A DNA stretch of 64,000 bases from Gaiellasilicea sp963707575. Lineage in GTDB: Bacteria; Actinomycetota; Thermoleophilia; Gaiellales; Gaiellaceae. Below, piece after piece: positions 41,643 to 50,494 of the stretch (position 1 is its first letter; each line of letters opens with the position of its first letter). Under the pieces are notes generated by a model, which saw only the letters and a list, made by a program, of their open reading frames with translations, was not told the DNA's origin and ran no database searches. The translations under genes and the position numbers were made by a program. The stretch is from assembly GCA_963707575.1 (NCBI GenBank), contig OY970171.1, positions 3,038,001 through 3,102,000 on the forward strand, written 5' to 3'.

Positions 41643-43124
41643 ATGAGAACCGTCCCTCCTCCACCGTCCGGCAGCCCCGAAGAGATCGCAGCGCTGCGCG
41701 CGCTCCTGGCCGCCGCGGGGTACACGGGGCCGGCGATCCAGTCTCGGCTCGGCACGGAGCGCGACATTCTTTCGCGGCCCGGCGACTTCCCCGCGCACCT
41801 CCGCCGCCTCGAAGGTGATGACAGCGCACTCGCGAGCCTGATCCGGATCTTCGTCCTGCTCGCGAGCGAATCGGCGGAAGCCGCAGACCGGATCTTCGCC
41901 CCGCTCGGCGCTGGCGGCCTGGAGCGGCTGGGGCTCGTCACACGTCGAGACGGGAGGCTCGTCGCCACGGTCCGCCTGATCCCGCACGACGAGCTCGTGA
42001 TCGCCTCCGATCTCGGCGAATCCGACGCAGGCGCCGAGCACGTCCCCGGCGTGCAGCGGCCCTCGAACACCCTCGCCAACCTCACCGTCCGCCGACCGTT
42101 CAGGAGGGCTCTCGACGTCGGCACGGGCAACGGCATCCAGGCGCTGCTCGCCGCTCGTCACGCCGAGACGGTCGTCGCCACCGACGTGAACGAGCGCGCG
42201 CTCGGCTTCGCGCGCTTCAACGTCGGCCTGAACGGCGCCGAGAACGTCGAGCTGCGGCAGGGCACGTTCCTGGAGCCGGTCGCGGGCGAGCGCTTCGATC
42301 TCGTCGTCGCGAACCCGCCGTACGTGATCTCACCCGAGTCGAGCTTCGTCTTCAGGGACAGCGGGCTCGGCCGCGACCAGGTCAGCGAGCAGCTCGTCCG
42401 CAGCCTGCCGGCCGTGCTCGAGGAGGCTGGCCTGGCGACGATCATGGTCAGCTGGGTGCAGGAGGGCGACGACGTCGCAGCGCGTCCGGGGGAATGGCTC
42501 GCCGGCTCCGGCTGCGACGCCTGGATCTTCCATTCGGGTACCGACGACGCCCTCAGCGCCGCCGCCGGCTGGAATCGCAACATCCCCTCCGCGGCTGAGC
42601 GCGCGGAGAAGATCGACCGCTGGCTCGAGTACTTCCGTAGCGAGGGCATCGAAGCGATCTCGTACGGCGCGATCGTGCTCCGCAGACGCTCGGGCGGAGC
42701 GAACTGGGTCCGCTCGACCGAGCTGCCGCGACGGCACGTCGGGCAGGCGAGCGCCGCACTCGAGCGCATGTTCGCCGCGCAGGACTTCCTCGAGGGCGCT
42801 TCCACCGACGAGCTCCTCCTCGGGAGCCGTCTCCGCGTCGCGCCCGACGTCACGCTCGAGCAACAGCTCGGGCAGGACGACGGCCGGTGGGCGCTCCGCC
42901 AGGCCGAGCTGCGGCTCGAGGGTGGCCTGGGCTTCACGGCGGGGCTCGATCCGAGCGCGACTCGCGTCGTCAGCGGCCTCGACCCGTCACGGCCCGCGCG
43001 CGCGTCGCTCGAAGAGACCGCGGATGCACTCGAGGCTCCGCACGACGAGTTCCTGCGCTCGGGAGCCGAGCTCCTCCGCCTGATGCTCACGCTCGGCTTC
43101 GCCGTCCCGGCGGACGACGACTAA
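41643..43124 (+). CDS. Class I SAM-dependent methyltransferase (HemK/PrmC-like)
   Basis: 493 residues. An N-terminal winged-helix-like region (LLAAAGYTGPAIQSRLG) precedes the SAM-binding core LDVGTGNGIQALLAARHA with VVATDVNERAL, and the catalytic NPPYVISPES motif typical of N- or Q-methylating enzymes. A C-terminal extension of about 190 residues matches the arrangement of the large actinobacterial methyltransferases of this type. Substrate unknown. GGAGGAG ribosome site. It follows the hcp terminator but could be served by read-through. Confidence 0.87.
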   Translation: MRTVPPPPSGSPEEIAALRALLAAAGYTGPAIQSRLGTERDILSRPGDFPAHLRRLEGDDSALASLIRIFVLLASESAEAADRIFAPLGAGGLERLGLVTRRDGRLVATVRLIPHDELVIASDLGESDAGAEHVPGVQRPSNTLANLTVRRPFRRALDVGTGNGIQALLAARHAETVVATDVNERALGFARFNVGLNGAENVELRQGTFLEPVAGERFDLVVANPPYVISPESSFVFRDSGLGRDQVSEQLVRSLPAVLEEAGLATIMVSWVQEGDDVAARPGEWLAGSGCDAWIFHSGTDDALSAAAGWNRNIPSAAERAEKIDRWLEYFRSEGIEAISYGAIVLRRRSGGANWVRSTELPRRHVGQASAALERMFAAQDFLEGASTDELLLGSRLRVAPDVTLEQQLGQDDGRWALRQAELRLEGGLGFTAGLDPSATRVVSGLDPSRPARASLEETADALEAPHDEFLRSGAELLRLMLTLGFAVPADDD

Positions 43125-43127
43125 AGC

Positions 43128-43153
43128 GAGGGGGCGGCTCTCGCCGCCCCCTC
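43128..43153. terminator. Bidirectional terminator between methyltransferase and pnp
   Basis: GAGGGGGCGGC (43128-43138) and GCCGCCCCCTC (43143-43153) pair in a perfect 11-bp stem with a TCTC loop, lying between the convergent ends of the methyltransferase and pnp genes. Confidence 0.75.
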
Positions 43154-43178
43154 GGGGTGCTACGGGCTCGCCTCGACG

Positions 43179-45653
43179 CTAGTCGCGGCGGGGGCCGCGG
43201 TCACGGCCGCCACGGCGGTCGTCCCGGCGCGGCCGGTCCTCCTCCGGCGGCCGCGGCGGCGCCGACTTGGCCCGCTCGATCAGCTCCTCCGGGGAGACCA
43301 TCTTGCCGTCCTCGTGCTTCGCGACGAGCTTGAGGCCGATCCGGCCACGGGCCTTGTCGACCTCCTGCACGACCACGTCGACGACGTCGCCACGCGCCAT
43401 CACGTCCTCGATGTGCGCGACCCGGCCCGGGCCGACGTTCGAGACGTGAAGAAGGCCGTCCGTGCCCTTTTTCAGCTCGACGAAGGCGCCGAACTGCGTC
43501 GTCTTCACGACCTTGCCGGTGTAGGTGTCCCCCACCTCGGCCTCCTTGGTCAGCGCCGCGATCGCCGAGATCGCCGCATCGCCCTTGGTGCCCTCGGTCG
43601 CGTAGACGAGGATCGTCCCGTCCTCCTCGATGTCGATCTGGACGTCGAAGTCGGACTCGAGCGAGCGGATCGTCTCGCCGCCCTTGCCGATCACCATCCC
43701 GATGAAGTCCGGGTTGATCTGGATCGACTGGATCCGCGGCGCATGCTCGGCCATCTCCGAGCGCGGCTCCGAGATCGTCTGCAGCATGATGTCGAGGATC
43801 GACTCGCGCGCCCGCTTCGCCTGCTCGAGCGCGTTCCGCATGATCTCCTGCGTCACGCCGGTGATCTTGATGTCCATCTGGAGCGCGGTGATGCCCTCCC
43901 GCGTGCCGGCGACCTTGAAGTCCATGTCGCCCAGGTGGTCCTCCGCGCCCTGGATGTCGGTGAGGATGACGTAGTCGTCGCCCTCCTTGACGAGGCCCAT
44001 CGCGATCCCGGAGACCGGCGCCTTGATCGGCACGCCGGCGTCCATCAGCGCGAGGGTCGAGCCGCAGACCGAGCCCATCGACGACGAGCCGTTCGACTCC
44101 AGCGTCTCCGAGACGAGGCGGATCGTGTACGGGAAGTCCTCGGCCGGCGGGATCATCGCCTCGAGCGCGCGCTGCGCCAGGGCGCCGTGGCCGATGTCAC
44201 GGCGCTTCGGGCCGCGCATGAAGCCGGTCTCCCCGACCGAGAACGGCGGGAAGTTGTAGTGGTGCATGTAGCGGCGGTCGGTCTCGGGTGAGAGATCGTC
44301 GATCCGCTGGCCTTCCTTGGCGGTGCCGAGCGTCAGCAGCGTCATGATCTGCGTCTGCCCGCGCTGGAAGAGGCCCGAGCCGTGCGTCCGCGGGCTGACG
44401 CCCACCTCGCACTCGATCGGCCGGATCTCCTCCGTGCCACGCCCGTCCGGGCGCCGCTTGTCGATCGCGATCTTCTTGCGGACGAGGTCCTTGTAGACCG
44501 CCTCCGCCGCCTTCTTGACGTAGCTCTTCGTGAGCTGGTCCTTGACGACCGGGCCTTCGCCCTCGACCGTGGCCGGACCGACCGGGAACGGCAGCTGAAC
44601 GCCGTCGATGATCCGCTCGAAGAGCAGGCTCCGCTTGGCCGACTTGAGCTCCTTCGAGTCCTGCTCGGCGTCGGTGAGCGCCCGCAGGTCGCTCTCGAAC
44701 TGCTCGCGCACCGGGCCCTCGCAGGCGACGAGCCGCTGCTTCTCGAACAGCATGTCGAGGCTCGCCTTGACCTGCATCCGGCGCTGGATGTCCTCCTCCG
44801 TGGAGTCCATCGAGAGCTCGGGTGCGAGCTCGTCCGTCAGCTCGTCCAGCACGGCCGCGCTCTCGCGGAGGCCGTCACGCTGGATGCGCTCCCAGATCGT
44901 GTGCCCGTGCGAGCCCTCGAGCTCGGCTGTCAGGTCGCTGTCGAGCCACTTCGGCTTACCGATCTGGCGACGCAGGTCGTCCTGCGCCTCGCACAGCTTG
45001 CGGATCTCGTCGTGCGCCAGCTCGAGCGCCTCGAGGAGCACGTCCTCGGGCACCTCGTCCGCACCCGCCTCGACCATCGTGAGGCCGTCCTTCGTGCCGA
45101 CGACGATCAGGTCGAGCGCCGAGTCCTCCCACGTCTCCTGCGAGGTCGGGTTGACGACGAGCTCGCCGTCGATCCGGCCGATCCGCACCGCGCCGACAGG
45201 CCCGAAGAAGGGCAGCGGCGAGATGTGCAGCGCCGCGGAGGCGCCGTTGATGCACAGGATGTCGTGCGGGGTGACCAGGTCCGCGGAGAGGACGGTGCAG
45301 ATCACCTGCACCTCGTTGCGGAAGCCCTTCGGCCAGAGCGGCCGGATCGGGCGGTCGATCATGCGTGCGGTCAGCGTGGCGCGCTCGGTGGCGCGACCTT
45401 CCCGCTTGAAGAAGCCGCCCGGGATCTTGCCCGCGGCGTACATCTTCTCCTCGACGTCGATCGTGAGCGGGAAGAAATCGGCGCCCTCGCGGGCCTCCGT
45501 CCGTCCCACGGCCGTCGCGAGCACCATCGTGTCGCTCGAGCGCACGAGCACGGCGCCGTCCGCCTGCTTGGCGAGCTTGCCGCTCTCGAACGTGAGCTCC
45601 TTCCCGCCGATCTCGACGGTGACCGAGGCCAATTGCCCCGTTGTAATACTCAT
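43179..45653 (-). CDS. pnp: Polyribonucleotide nucleotidyltransferase (PNPase)
   Basis: 3'-to-5' phosphorolytic exoribonuclease and RNA polymerase. 824 residues from ATG 45653: two RNase PH domains (KMYAAGKIPGGFFKREGR; RTHGSGLFQRGQTQ), a helical linker, a KH domain (FIGMVIGKGGETIRSLE), an S1 domain (GDTYTGKVVKTTQFGAFVEL) and an Arg-rich tail. The frame is open upstream to 45734, but the conserved N-terminus and ribosome site favour 45653. The leader can fold into alternative hairpins that mask or expose that site. Confidence 0.97.
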   Translation of the reverse strand: MSITTGQLASVTVEIGGKELTFESGKLAKQADGAVLVRSSDTMVLATAVGRTEAREGADFFPLTIDVEEKMYAAGKIPGGFFKREGRATERATLTARMIDRPIRPLWPKGFRNEVQVICTVLSADLVTPHDILCINGASAALHISPLPFFGPVGAVRIGRIDGELVVNPTSQETWEDSALDLIVVGTKDGLTMVEAGADEVPEDVLLEALELAHDEIRKLCEAQDDLRRQIGKPKWLDSDLTAELEGSHGHTIWERIQRDGLRESAAVLDELTDELAPELSMDSTEEDIQRRMQVKASLDMLFEKQRLVACEGPVREQFESDLRALTDAEQDSKELKSAKRSLLFERIIDGVQLPFPVGPATVEGEGPVVKDQLTKSYVKKAAEAVYKDLVRKKIAIDKRRPDGRGTEEIRPIECEVGVSPRTHGSGLFQRGQTQIMTLLTLGTAKEGQRIDDLSPETDRRYMHHYNFPPFSVGETGFMRGPKRRDIGHGALAQRALEAMIPPAEDFPYTIRLVSETLESNGSSSMGSVCGSTLALMDAGVPIKAPVSGIAMGLVKEGDDYVILTDIQGAEDHLGDMDFKVAGTREGITALQMDIKITGVTQEIMRNALEQAKRARESILDIMLQTISEPRSEMAEHAPRIQSIQINPDFIGMVIGKGGETIRSLESDFDVQIDIEEDGTILVYATEGTKGDAAISAIAALTKEAEVGDTYTGKVVKTTQFGAFVELKKGTDGLLHVSNVGPGRVAHIEDVMARGDVVDVVVQEVDKARGRIGLKLVAKHEDGKMVSPEELIERAKSAPPRPPEEDRPRRDDRRGGRDRGPRRD

Positions 45654-45663
45654 CTTCTTCGTT

Positions 45664-45744
45664 CCTCCACTCTGCTTGGTGGAGAGTGGAAGATTGGGCC
45701 AACCCGTCGCTCTGGCTGCGCTGGGCTCGCCCAAGCTTCCACTC
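45664..45744 (-). promoter_or_regulatory. rpsO-pnp leader with two mutually exclusive hairpins
   Basis: Hairpin A: 45729-45744 pairs with 45684-45699 over 16 nt with one mismatch. Hairpin B: TCCACTCT/AGAGTGGA, 45683-45690 with 45666-45673, a perfect 8-bp stem whose 3' arm abuts the pnp GGAGG ribosome site (45664-45668). Both use the 45684-45690 segment, so only one can form. Hairpin A would leave the ribosome site open, and hairpin B would occlude it. Confidence 0.6.
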
Positions 45745-45759
45745 CCCGGTGACGAAGCT

Positions 45760-46029
45760 CTAGCGCCTGAGGCCGAGCTCCTTGATCAGGGCCCGATAGC
45801 CCTCGAGGTCGTGCTTCTGCAGGTACGTCAGGAAGCGACGCCTCCGGCCGACGAGCTTCAACAGCCCGCGGCGGGAGTAGTGATCCTTCGGGTGCGTGCG
45901 CAGATGCTCGGTGAGGTCGTTGATCCGCCTCGTGAGCATCGCGATCTGCACCTCCGGCGAGCCCGTGTCGGTCCCGTTCCGGCCATGCTGGTCGATCAGC
46001 TCCTGCTTGACTTCCTTGGTGAGGGCCAT
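45760..46029 (-). CDS. rpsO: 30S ribosomal protein S15
   Basis: Primary 16S rRNA-binding protein, 89 residues. Contains the signature DTGSPEVQIAMLTRRINDLT and SRRGLLKLVGRRRRFLTYL. ATG 46029 is preceded by GAGGAGG. The frame continues upstream without start context. Followed by the pnp leader, the classic rpsO-pnp pair. Confidence 0.98.
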   Translation of the reverse strand: MALTKEVKQELIDQHGRNGTDTGSPEVQIAMLTRRINDLTEHLRTHPKDHYSRRGLLKLVGRRRRFLTYLQKHDLEGYRALIKELGLRR

Positions 46030-46109
46030 GTGTGCCTCCTCTAGTGGGTTCCCCGGAGTCCCCGCGCGGCGTGAAGGAAGGCACGGCCGGCCGAGAGCTC
46101 GGACGCCGG

Positions 46110-46116
46110 TAGGGTA
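46110..46116. promoter_or_regulatory. Overlapping divergent -10 boxes for serine hydrolase and rpsO
   Basis: TAGGGTA reads TAGGGT on the plus strand, 8 nt before the GTG at 46124 (leaderless), and TACCCT on the minus strand, upstream of rpsO. One 7-bp element could therefore serve both directions. Confidence 0.4.
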
Positions 46117-46123
46117 GCAACCC

Positions 46124-47377
46124 GTGCTGGACGGGGCTCTTGCTGCTGCCTGCGAGCAGGCGCTGGTGCGCTGGAGCGTGCCCGGCGCCGCGATCGGCGT
46201 GCTCGTCGACGGCGAGCGGACGACCCAGGGCTTCGGCGTGCTCGACCTGCGCACCGGCGCGCCCGTGAGCGCGGACAGCACGTTCCGGATCGCCTCGATC
46301 ACGAAGCCGTTCACGGCCACGCTGGCCCTCTACCTCTCGTTCTCGGGGCTCGTCTCGTTCGACGAGGAAGTCCCCGGGCCTGTCGAGGGGCTGACACCGC
46401 AGCACCTGCTCTCACACCTCGGCGGGTTCGAGGGCGAGTGCGGCGACCTCGCGCGCTTCGGCGAAGGTGACGATGCGCTGCCGCGGCTCGTCGCCGAGCT
46501 CGCCGCGCAGCCACAGATCGTCCCGCTGGACGAGGTGTGGTCGTACTGCAACGCGGGCTTCTGGCTGCTCGGCCAGTTCCTCGCCGACCGCGCGGGCTCG
46601 ACCTACGAGCAGACGCTCGCGGACTGGGTCCTCAACCCGCTCGGGCTCTCCGGCACAGGCTTCGGTGCTCCGGAGGCGACGGGGCACCTCCAGGTCGCGC
46701 CAGGGAGCTCTGAGCACGAACCGGTGGACGGCGGCTACCCCCGGGCTCGCAACGCCTCGGGCGGGCTCGTCTCGAACGTGGGCGACCTGCTCGAGTTCGC
46801 CGCCTTTCACCTCGGCGAGCGAGACACCGAGGCGCTCCGCCGGCCCGTCGTGGACACACCCGGCGGCGACTACGGCTTCGGGTTCTGGCTCGAGCGGGTC
46901 GGCGACCACGAGCTCTGGGGGCATACGGGCAGCTACGGCGGCTTCGAGTCGCGCCTGGTACTCGAGCCCGGGTCGGGCTTCGCCTTCGCCGGCCTCACGA
47001 ACTCCGGACGCGGGAGCGTCGCGCTGGAGCAGATCCTCGACACCGTGCTCGAGCACGCTCTCGACGCCCGGCGCGAGCCGCCCGAGACGGTGCCGCTCGC
47101 CGCGGCGGAGCTCGCGCTGCTCGCCGGCTCCTACGGCAATGCCGAGCTGGAGCTGGAGTTGCAGCCGGAGGGCGACCGGCTCACCGTCGAGGCGGTCGAG
47201 ATCGACCGGGTCTCGGGGGCACGCACGCAGTTGCCGCCGCTGCGGGCGCGGTCGCTGGGTGCGCGGCTCTTCGCGCTGGAAGGCGACGAGTGGGAGCGCG
47301 CACGCTTCGACTTCCACCCGCGCGACGGAGCGCCGCGGTTCGTGCGCTTCGGAAGCCGCCTCGCGGAGCGACGCTGA
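46124..47377 (+). CDS. Serine hydrolase, beta-lactamase class C/PBP4-like
   Basis: 417 residues of the peptidase S12/AmpC-like family. Nucleophile motif SITK (in RIASITKPF), Tyr motif YCN (WSYCNAGFW) and HTG in place of KTG (WGHTGSYGGF). A C-terminal lipocalin-like domain of about 90 residues (LLAGSYGNAELEL onward) is typical of the non-penicillinase members. No signal peptide, so probably a cytoplasmic esterase/peptidase rather than a resistance enzyme. GTG start with an immediate upstream -10 box. The next gene starts inside or at its stop. Confidence 0.88.
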   Translation: MLDGALAAACEQALVRWSVPGAAIGVLVDGERTTQGFGVLDLRTGAPVSADSTFRIASITKPFTATLALYLSFSGLVSFDEEVPGPVEGLTPQHLLSHLGGFEGECGDLARFGEGDDALPRLVAELAAQPQIVPLDEVWSYCNAGFWLLGQFLADRAGSTYEQTLADWVLNPLGLSGTGFGAPEATGHLQVAPGSSEHEPVDGGYPRARNASGGLVSNVGDLLEFAAFHLGERDTEALRRPVVDTPGGDYGFGFWLERVGDHELWGHTGSYGGFESRLVLEPGSGFAFAGLTNSGRGSVALEQILDTVLEHALDARREPPETVPLAAAELALLAGSYGNAELELELQPEGDRLTVEAVEIDRVSGARTQLPPLRARSLGARLFALEGDEWERARFDFHPRDGAPRFVRFGSRLAERR

Positions 47378-48732
47378 ACGGCGGAGTCGCAGCCGGGCAC
47401 CACGCGACCGTCGAGGCGGGGATCGAGATCCTGCAGGACGGCGGGACCGCCGCCGACGCCGCGGTGGCCGCGTCGCTCGCCTCCTGCGTCGCCGAGACCG
47501 TGATGACCGGCCTCCTCGGGGGCGGACACGCGATCTACTGGGACGGACGGCACGCGGTCAACCTCGATTGCTTCGTCACCGTGCCGCACGGCCCGCGCGG
47601 GGACGTGCTCGAGCTCGCGGTGCCCTTCGGCGAGGAGGTCGTGCACTACGCGGTCGGGCCGGGCACCTGCGGCGTTCCGGGCCTCCCCGCCGGGCTGCAC
47701 GCGTTGTGGGAGCGGTTCGGCCGCCTGCCGTGGCCGCGGCTCGTCGAACCGGCCCTGCGGCTGGCGCGCAGCGGGGTGCGGATGCCGCCCGCGCACGCCG
47801 CCTGTCTCGAGATGCTCGGGCCGGTCTTCACGCTGACGGCCGACGGGCAGGCGATCTATGCGCCCGAGGGCGAGCTGCTGCGCACCGGCGAGACACTCGC
47901 TCAGCCCGGCCTCGTCGGCGCACTCGAGCTGGTCGCCGCCGAGGGCGCGGCCACCGTGTACCGCGGCTCGATCGCCGAAGCGCTCCTCGGCGTCGACGGC
48001 GTCGGGCTCACGCCGGCCGACCTCGCGGAGTACGAGCACCGCTGGTCGGCCCCCGTCGAGACGCCGTACGCCGGAACCCGGTTCCTGACCCGGGCGGGCC
48101 TCTCGGGTGTCCCGGCCACCCTCGCGCGCCTCCGGCCGCTACGCGGGCTCGCCGAGCCCGACCGCGTTGCCGCCCTGCTCGAGGCGCTCGCCGGGCCGGT
48201 GCCGGACGGCCACACGACGAACCTGACCGTCGTCGACGCGGAGGGCTGCGCCTGTGTCCTCACGACGAGCCTCGGGCTCGGCACCGGCGACTTCCTCCCG
48301 GAGCTCGACCTGCACCTGAACAGCATGCTCGGCGAGGTCGACCTCCACCACGTCCCGCTCGAGGCGGGAGCCCGGATGGAGAGCATGATGGCGCCGAGCC
48401 TGGCCTTCGACGCCGACGGGCTCGTGCTGGCGATCGGCTCCGCCGGCGGAACGCGGCTCAGGACGGCACTCGTAGGCGTCGCCGCGTCGATCCTCGACGA
48501 GGGGCTCGAGCCCGTCGCAGCGGTGGAGAGGCCCCGGTTCCACTCTGTCGGTCGGCTCGTGCACGCCGAGCCCGGCATCGACGACGGCGCGCTCGCGCAG
48601 CTGGAGGCGCAGGGACGCTCGGTCCGCCGGTGGCCGGCGCAGCACCACTACTTCGGCGGTGTCAGTGCGGTCGGCCGGAGCGGGTGCGCGGGTGATCCGC
48701 GTCGAAGCGGACACGCCGCTGCGCTGCGCTAG
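47290..48732 (+). CDS. Gamma-glutamyltransferase family protein
   Basis: Ntn-hydrolase acting on gamma-glutamyl compounds. Up to 480 residues; the conserved part begins VAAGHHATVEAGIEILQDGG and continues with GTAADAAVAASLAS and TGLLGGGHAIYWDG. The autoprocessing Thr is in GHTTNLTVVDAEG, the small-subunit region has LNSMLGE and MAPSLAFDADG, and AIGSAGGTRLRTAL closes it. The start is unclear: GTG 47290 lies 88 nt inside the preceding gene, whereas the homology begins at about 47374, where only a CTG (CTGA overlap) is available. No signal peptide from either start. Confidence 0.85.
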   Translation: MGARTLRLPPARRSAAVRALRKPPRGATLNGGVAAGHHATVEAGIEILQDGGTAADAAVAASLASCVAETVMTGLLGGGHAIYWDGRHAVNLDCFVTVPHGPRGDVLELAVPFGEEVVHYAVGPGTCGVPGLPAGLHALWERFGRLPWPRLVEPALRLARSGVRMPPAHAACLEMLGPVFTLTADGQAIYAPEGELLRTGETLAQPGLVGALELVAAEGAATVYRGSIAEALLGVDGVGLTPADLAEYEHRWSAPVETPYAGTRFLTRAGLSGVPATLARLRPLRGLAEPDRVAALLEALAGPVPDGHTTNLTVVDAEGCACVLTTSLGLGTGDFLPELDLHLNSMLGEVDLHHVPLEAGARMESMMAPSLAFDADGLVLAIGSAGGTRLRTALVGVAASILDEGLEPVAAVERPRFHSVGRLVHAEPGIDDGALAQLEAQGRSVRRWPAQHHYFGGVSAVGRSGCAGDPRRSGHAAALR

Positions 48733-48874
48733 CGGGCTCCACGTCCGCCCAGCCCAGGTAGCCGCAGTGCGGGCAGCCCGGATTCGTGGAGATCGTCCCG
48801 CCGCCGCGCGGCTTCGAGTAGACGGCTGAGCACTCGAGGCACTGCACGGTCTCGGTGGTCTCCAGCTTGGTCAC
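48662..48874 (-). CDS. Small zinc-ribbon protein
   Basis: About 70 residues from GTG 48874 (or 80 from GTG 48904). Two CxxC pairs, QCLECSAVYS and GCPHCGYLGW, form a likely structural zinc ribbon, followed by a basic tail RRVRFDADHPRTR. Such single-ribbon proteins often bind nucleic acid or act as partner subunits; no specific role can be given. Its 3' end overlaps the convergent gamma-glutamyltransferase gene by 71 nt. Confidence 0.75.
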   Translation of the reverse strand: MTKLETTETVQCLECSAVYSKPRGGGTISTNPGCPHCGYLGWADVEPASAAQRRVRFDADHPRTRSGRPH

Positions 48875-48962
48875 TCGCGACGGCTCTACTCGTTGCGGCT
48901 GCACACCTATGAGATACCCAAGGTCGACGAAACTTGCATCATCCGCCGCCGATTTCGTCGGC

Positions 48963-49805
48963 CTAGACGGGTCGGTTCACCGCCCGGGTCCGCTCGACGT
49001 CGCGCGCGATCTGCTCCACGAGCTCGGATTCGCTGGCGAAGGCCCGCTCGTCCCGCAGCCGCTCCCACAGCTCGACGACGAGCCGCTGCCCGTAGAGATC
49101 GCCGTCGAAGTCGAGCAGGTGCGGCTCGATCCGCCGCTCCTGGCCACCGTAGTGCGGGTTGATCCCGATCGAGATCGCAGCGCGGTACTGCTGCTGGTCC
49201 GGGGCCCGTGCGGCGCCCGCGTAGATGCCGAACCTCGGCACGAGCAGCGCCGGGTCGAGCGCCAGGTTCGCGGTCGGGTAGCCGAGCGTTCCGCCCCGCT
49301 GGTCACCCGGCACGACGACGCCGTCGAGCTCGAACGGGCGGCCGAGCTGGCGCGCGGCCCCGCCGAGCTCGCCCTCGTGCACGAGGCCTCTGATCTCGGA
49401 GGACGAGACGCCGTCCACGAGCGGCACGCGCCGCACCTCGAAGCCGAGCCGCTCGAGCGTCCCGAGATCGCCCGAGCGCCGGTGGCCGAAGCGGAAGTCC
49501 TCGCCCGCGACGACGACCTGCGCGCCGGCGAGCCGCTCTGCGACGAACTGCTCCGGCTCCTGCGCCGCCGTCTCGAGCGTGAACGGGATCACGACGACGT
49601 CGGCGGCGCCGTGCTCGCGCAGCAGCTCGACGCGTCGCTCCGGCGAGCAGATCAGCTCCACCTGGTTCCCGTGCACCACCGTCCGCGGGTGCGGGTGGAA
49701 CGTAAGCGCCGTGACAGGCAACCCCGTCTCGAGCGCGACCTCGAGCACGCGTCGGTGACCCAGGTGCACCCCGTCGAACGTGCCGATGACGACGGCGCCG
49801 GTCAC
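48963..49805 (-). CDS. ribF: Bifunctional riboflavin kinase/FMN adenylyltransferase
   Basis: Makes FMN and FAD from riboflavin. 280 residues: N-terminal nucleotidyltransferase domain with IGTFDGVHLGHRRVL, VVAGEDFRFGHRRSGD and SSSEIRGLV; C-terminal kinase domain with GTLGYPTANL, GIYAG and INPHYGG, plus a closing HLLDFDGDLYG. GTG at 49805 overlaps the truB stop (GTGA). The frame is open upstream within truB's shadow. Confidence 0.95.
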   Translation of the reverse strand: MTGAVVIGTFDGVHLGHRRVLEVALETGLPVTALTFHPHPRTVVHGNQVELICSPERRVELLREHGAADVVVIPFTLETAAQEPEQFVAERLAGAQVVVAGEDFRFGHRRSGDLGTLERLGFEVRRVPLVDGVSSSEIRGLVHEGELGGAARQLGRPFELDGVVVPGDQRGGTLGYPTANLALDPALLVPRFGIYAGAARAPDQQQYRAAISIGINPHYGGQERRIEPHLLDFDGDLYGQRLVVELWERLRDERAFASESELVEQIARDVERTRAVNRPV

Positions 49806-50458
49806 GGCAGCAGCGCCAGCGCCAGCTCGGTCGGGACGATCCGCTCCTCGTCGGCGTCCTCGACCCGGAACGGGCCGACCTCGGTGCGGCGCAACGTCCG
49901 GCAATGACCACCGAGCGCCTCCGCGATCGCCCGCACGTAGGTGCCCGAGCTGACCAGCAGATCGAGCCGTACCACCCCGTCGGCGTAGGCGAGCAGCTCG
50001 AGCTCGTGCACGAGCGAGCGCCGTAGCGGCATCTCGACGGCGACGCCGCGCCGGTGCAGCCGGTACGCGCGCTCGCCGCCGATCTTGACCGCCGACGCGG
50101 CCGGGATCGGCAGCTCGATCTCGCCGCGGAGTGGCACGAGCAGGCGTTCGAGCTCGTCCGGCGCCGGCGGCTCCTGCTCGTCGACGACCTCCCCCTCGAC
50201 ATCGCCGGTCGAAGTTCGCGCGGTGACGTCGATCTCCGTGAGATAGCGCTTGTCGAGCCCGACGAAGGATCCGGCCACCTTCGTCGCGCGTCCCGAGAGC
50301 AGCACCAGCAATCCCGTCGCGAACGGGTCGAGCGTGCCCGCGTGCCCCATACGCGTGCCCGTACGCGCGCGAATCCTGTTCACGATCGCGAACGACGACG
50401 GGCCTGCCGGCTTGTCCACGAGGATGATCCCCGCCGGCTCGAGCCCACGCGGCGGCAT
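49802..50458 (-). CDS. truB: tRNA pseudouridine(55) synthase
   Basis: Forms pseudouridine 55 in the T-loop of tRNAs. 218 residues, compact for the family because the C-terminal PUA-like extension is short. Catalytic Asp in GHAGTLDPFATGLL, DKPAGPSSF at the N-terminus, AVKIGGERAYRLHRRG, and SSGTYVRAIAEALG. Member of the rbfA-nrnA-truB-ribF operon. Confidence 0.95.
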   Translation of the reverse strand: MPPRGLEPAGIILVDKPAGPSSFAIVNRIRARTGTRMGHAGTLDPFATGLLVLLSGRATKVAGSFVGLDKRYLTEIDVTARTSTGDVEGEVVDEQEPPAPDELERLLVPLRGEIELPIPAASAVKIGGERAYRLHRRGVAVEMPLRRSLVHELELLAYADGVVRLDLLVSSGTYVRAIAEALGGHCRTLRRTEVGPFRVEDADEERIVPTELALALLP

Positions 50459-50494
50459 CAGGCCGAGCCGATCACCAGGCCGCAGGACGGGCGA

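Noticed and set aside
39993..43124. Type VI or contractile injection system
   Set aside because: Only Hcp is present; no sheath, VgrG, baseplate, ClpV or membrane-complex gene occurs in the window.
46124..47377. Beta-lactam resistance gene
   Set aside because: The protein has S12 motifs but no signal peptide and has HTG instead of KTG with a lipocalin-like tail, as in esterase/peptidase members.
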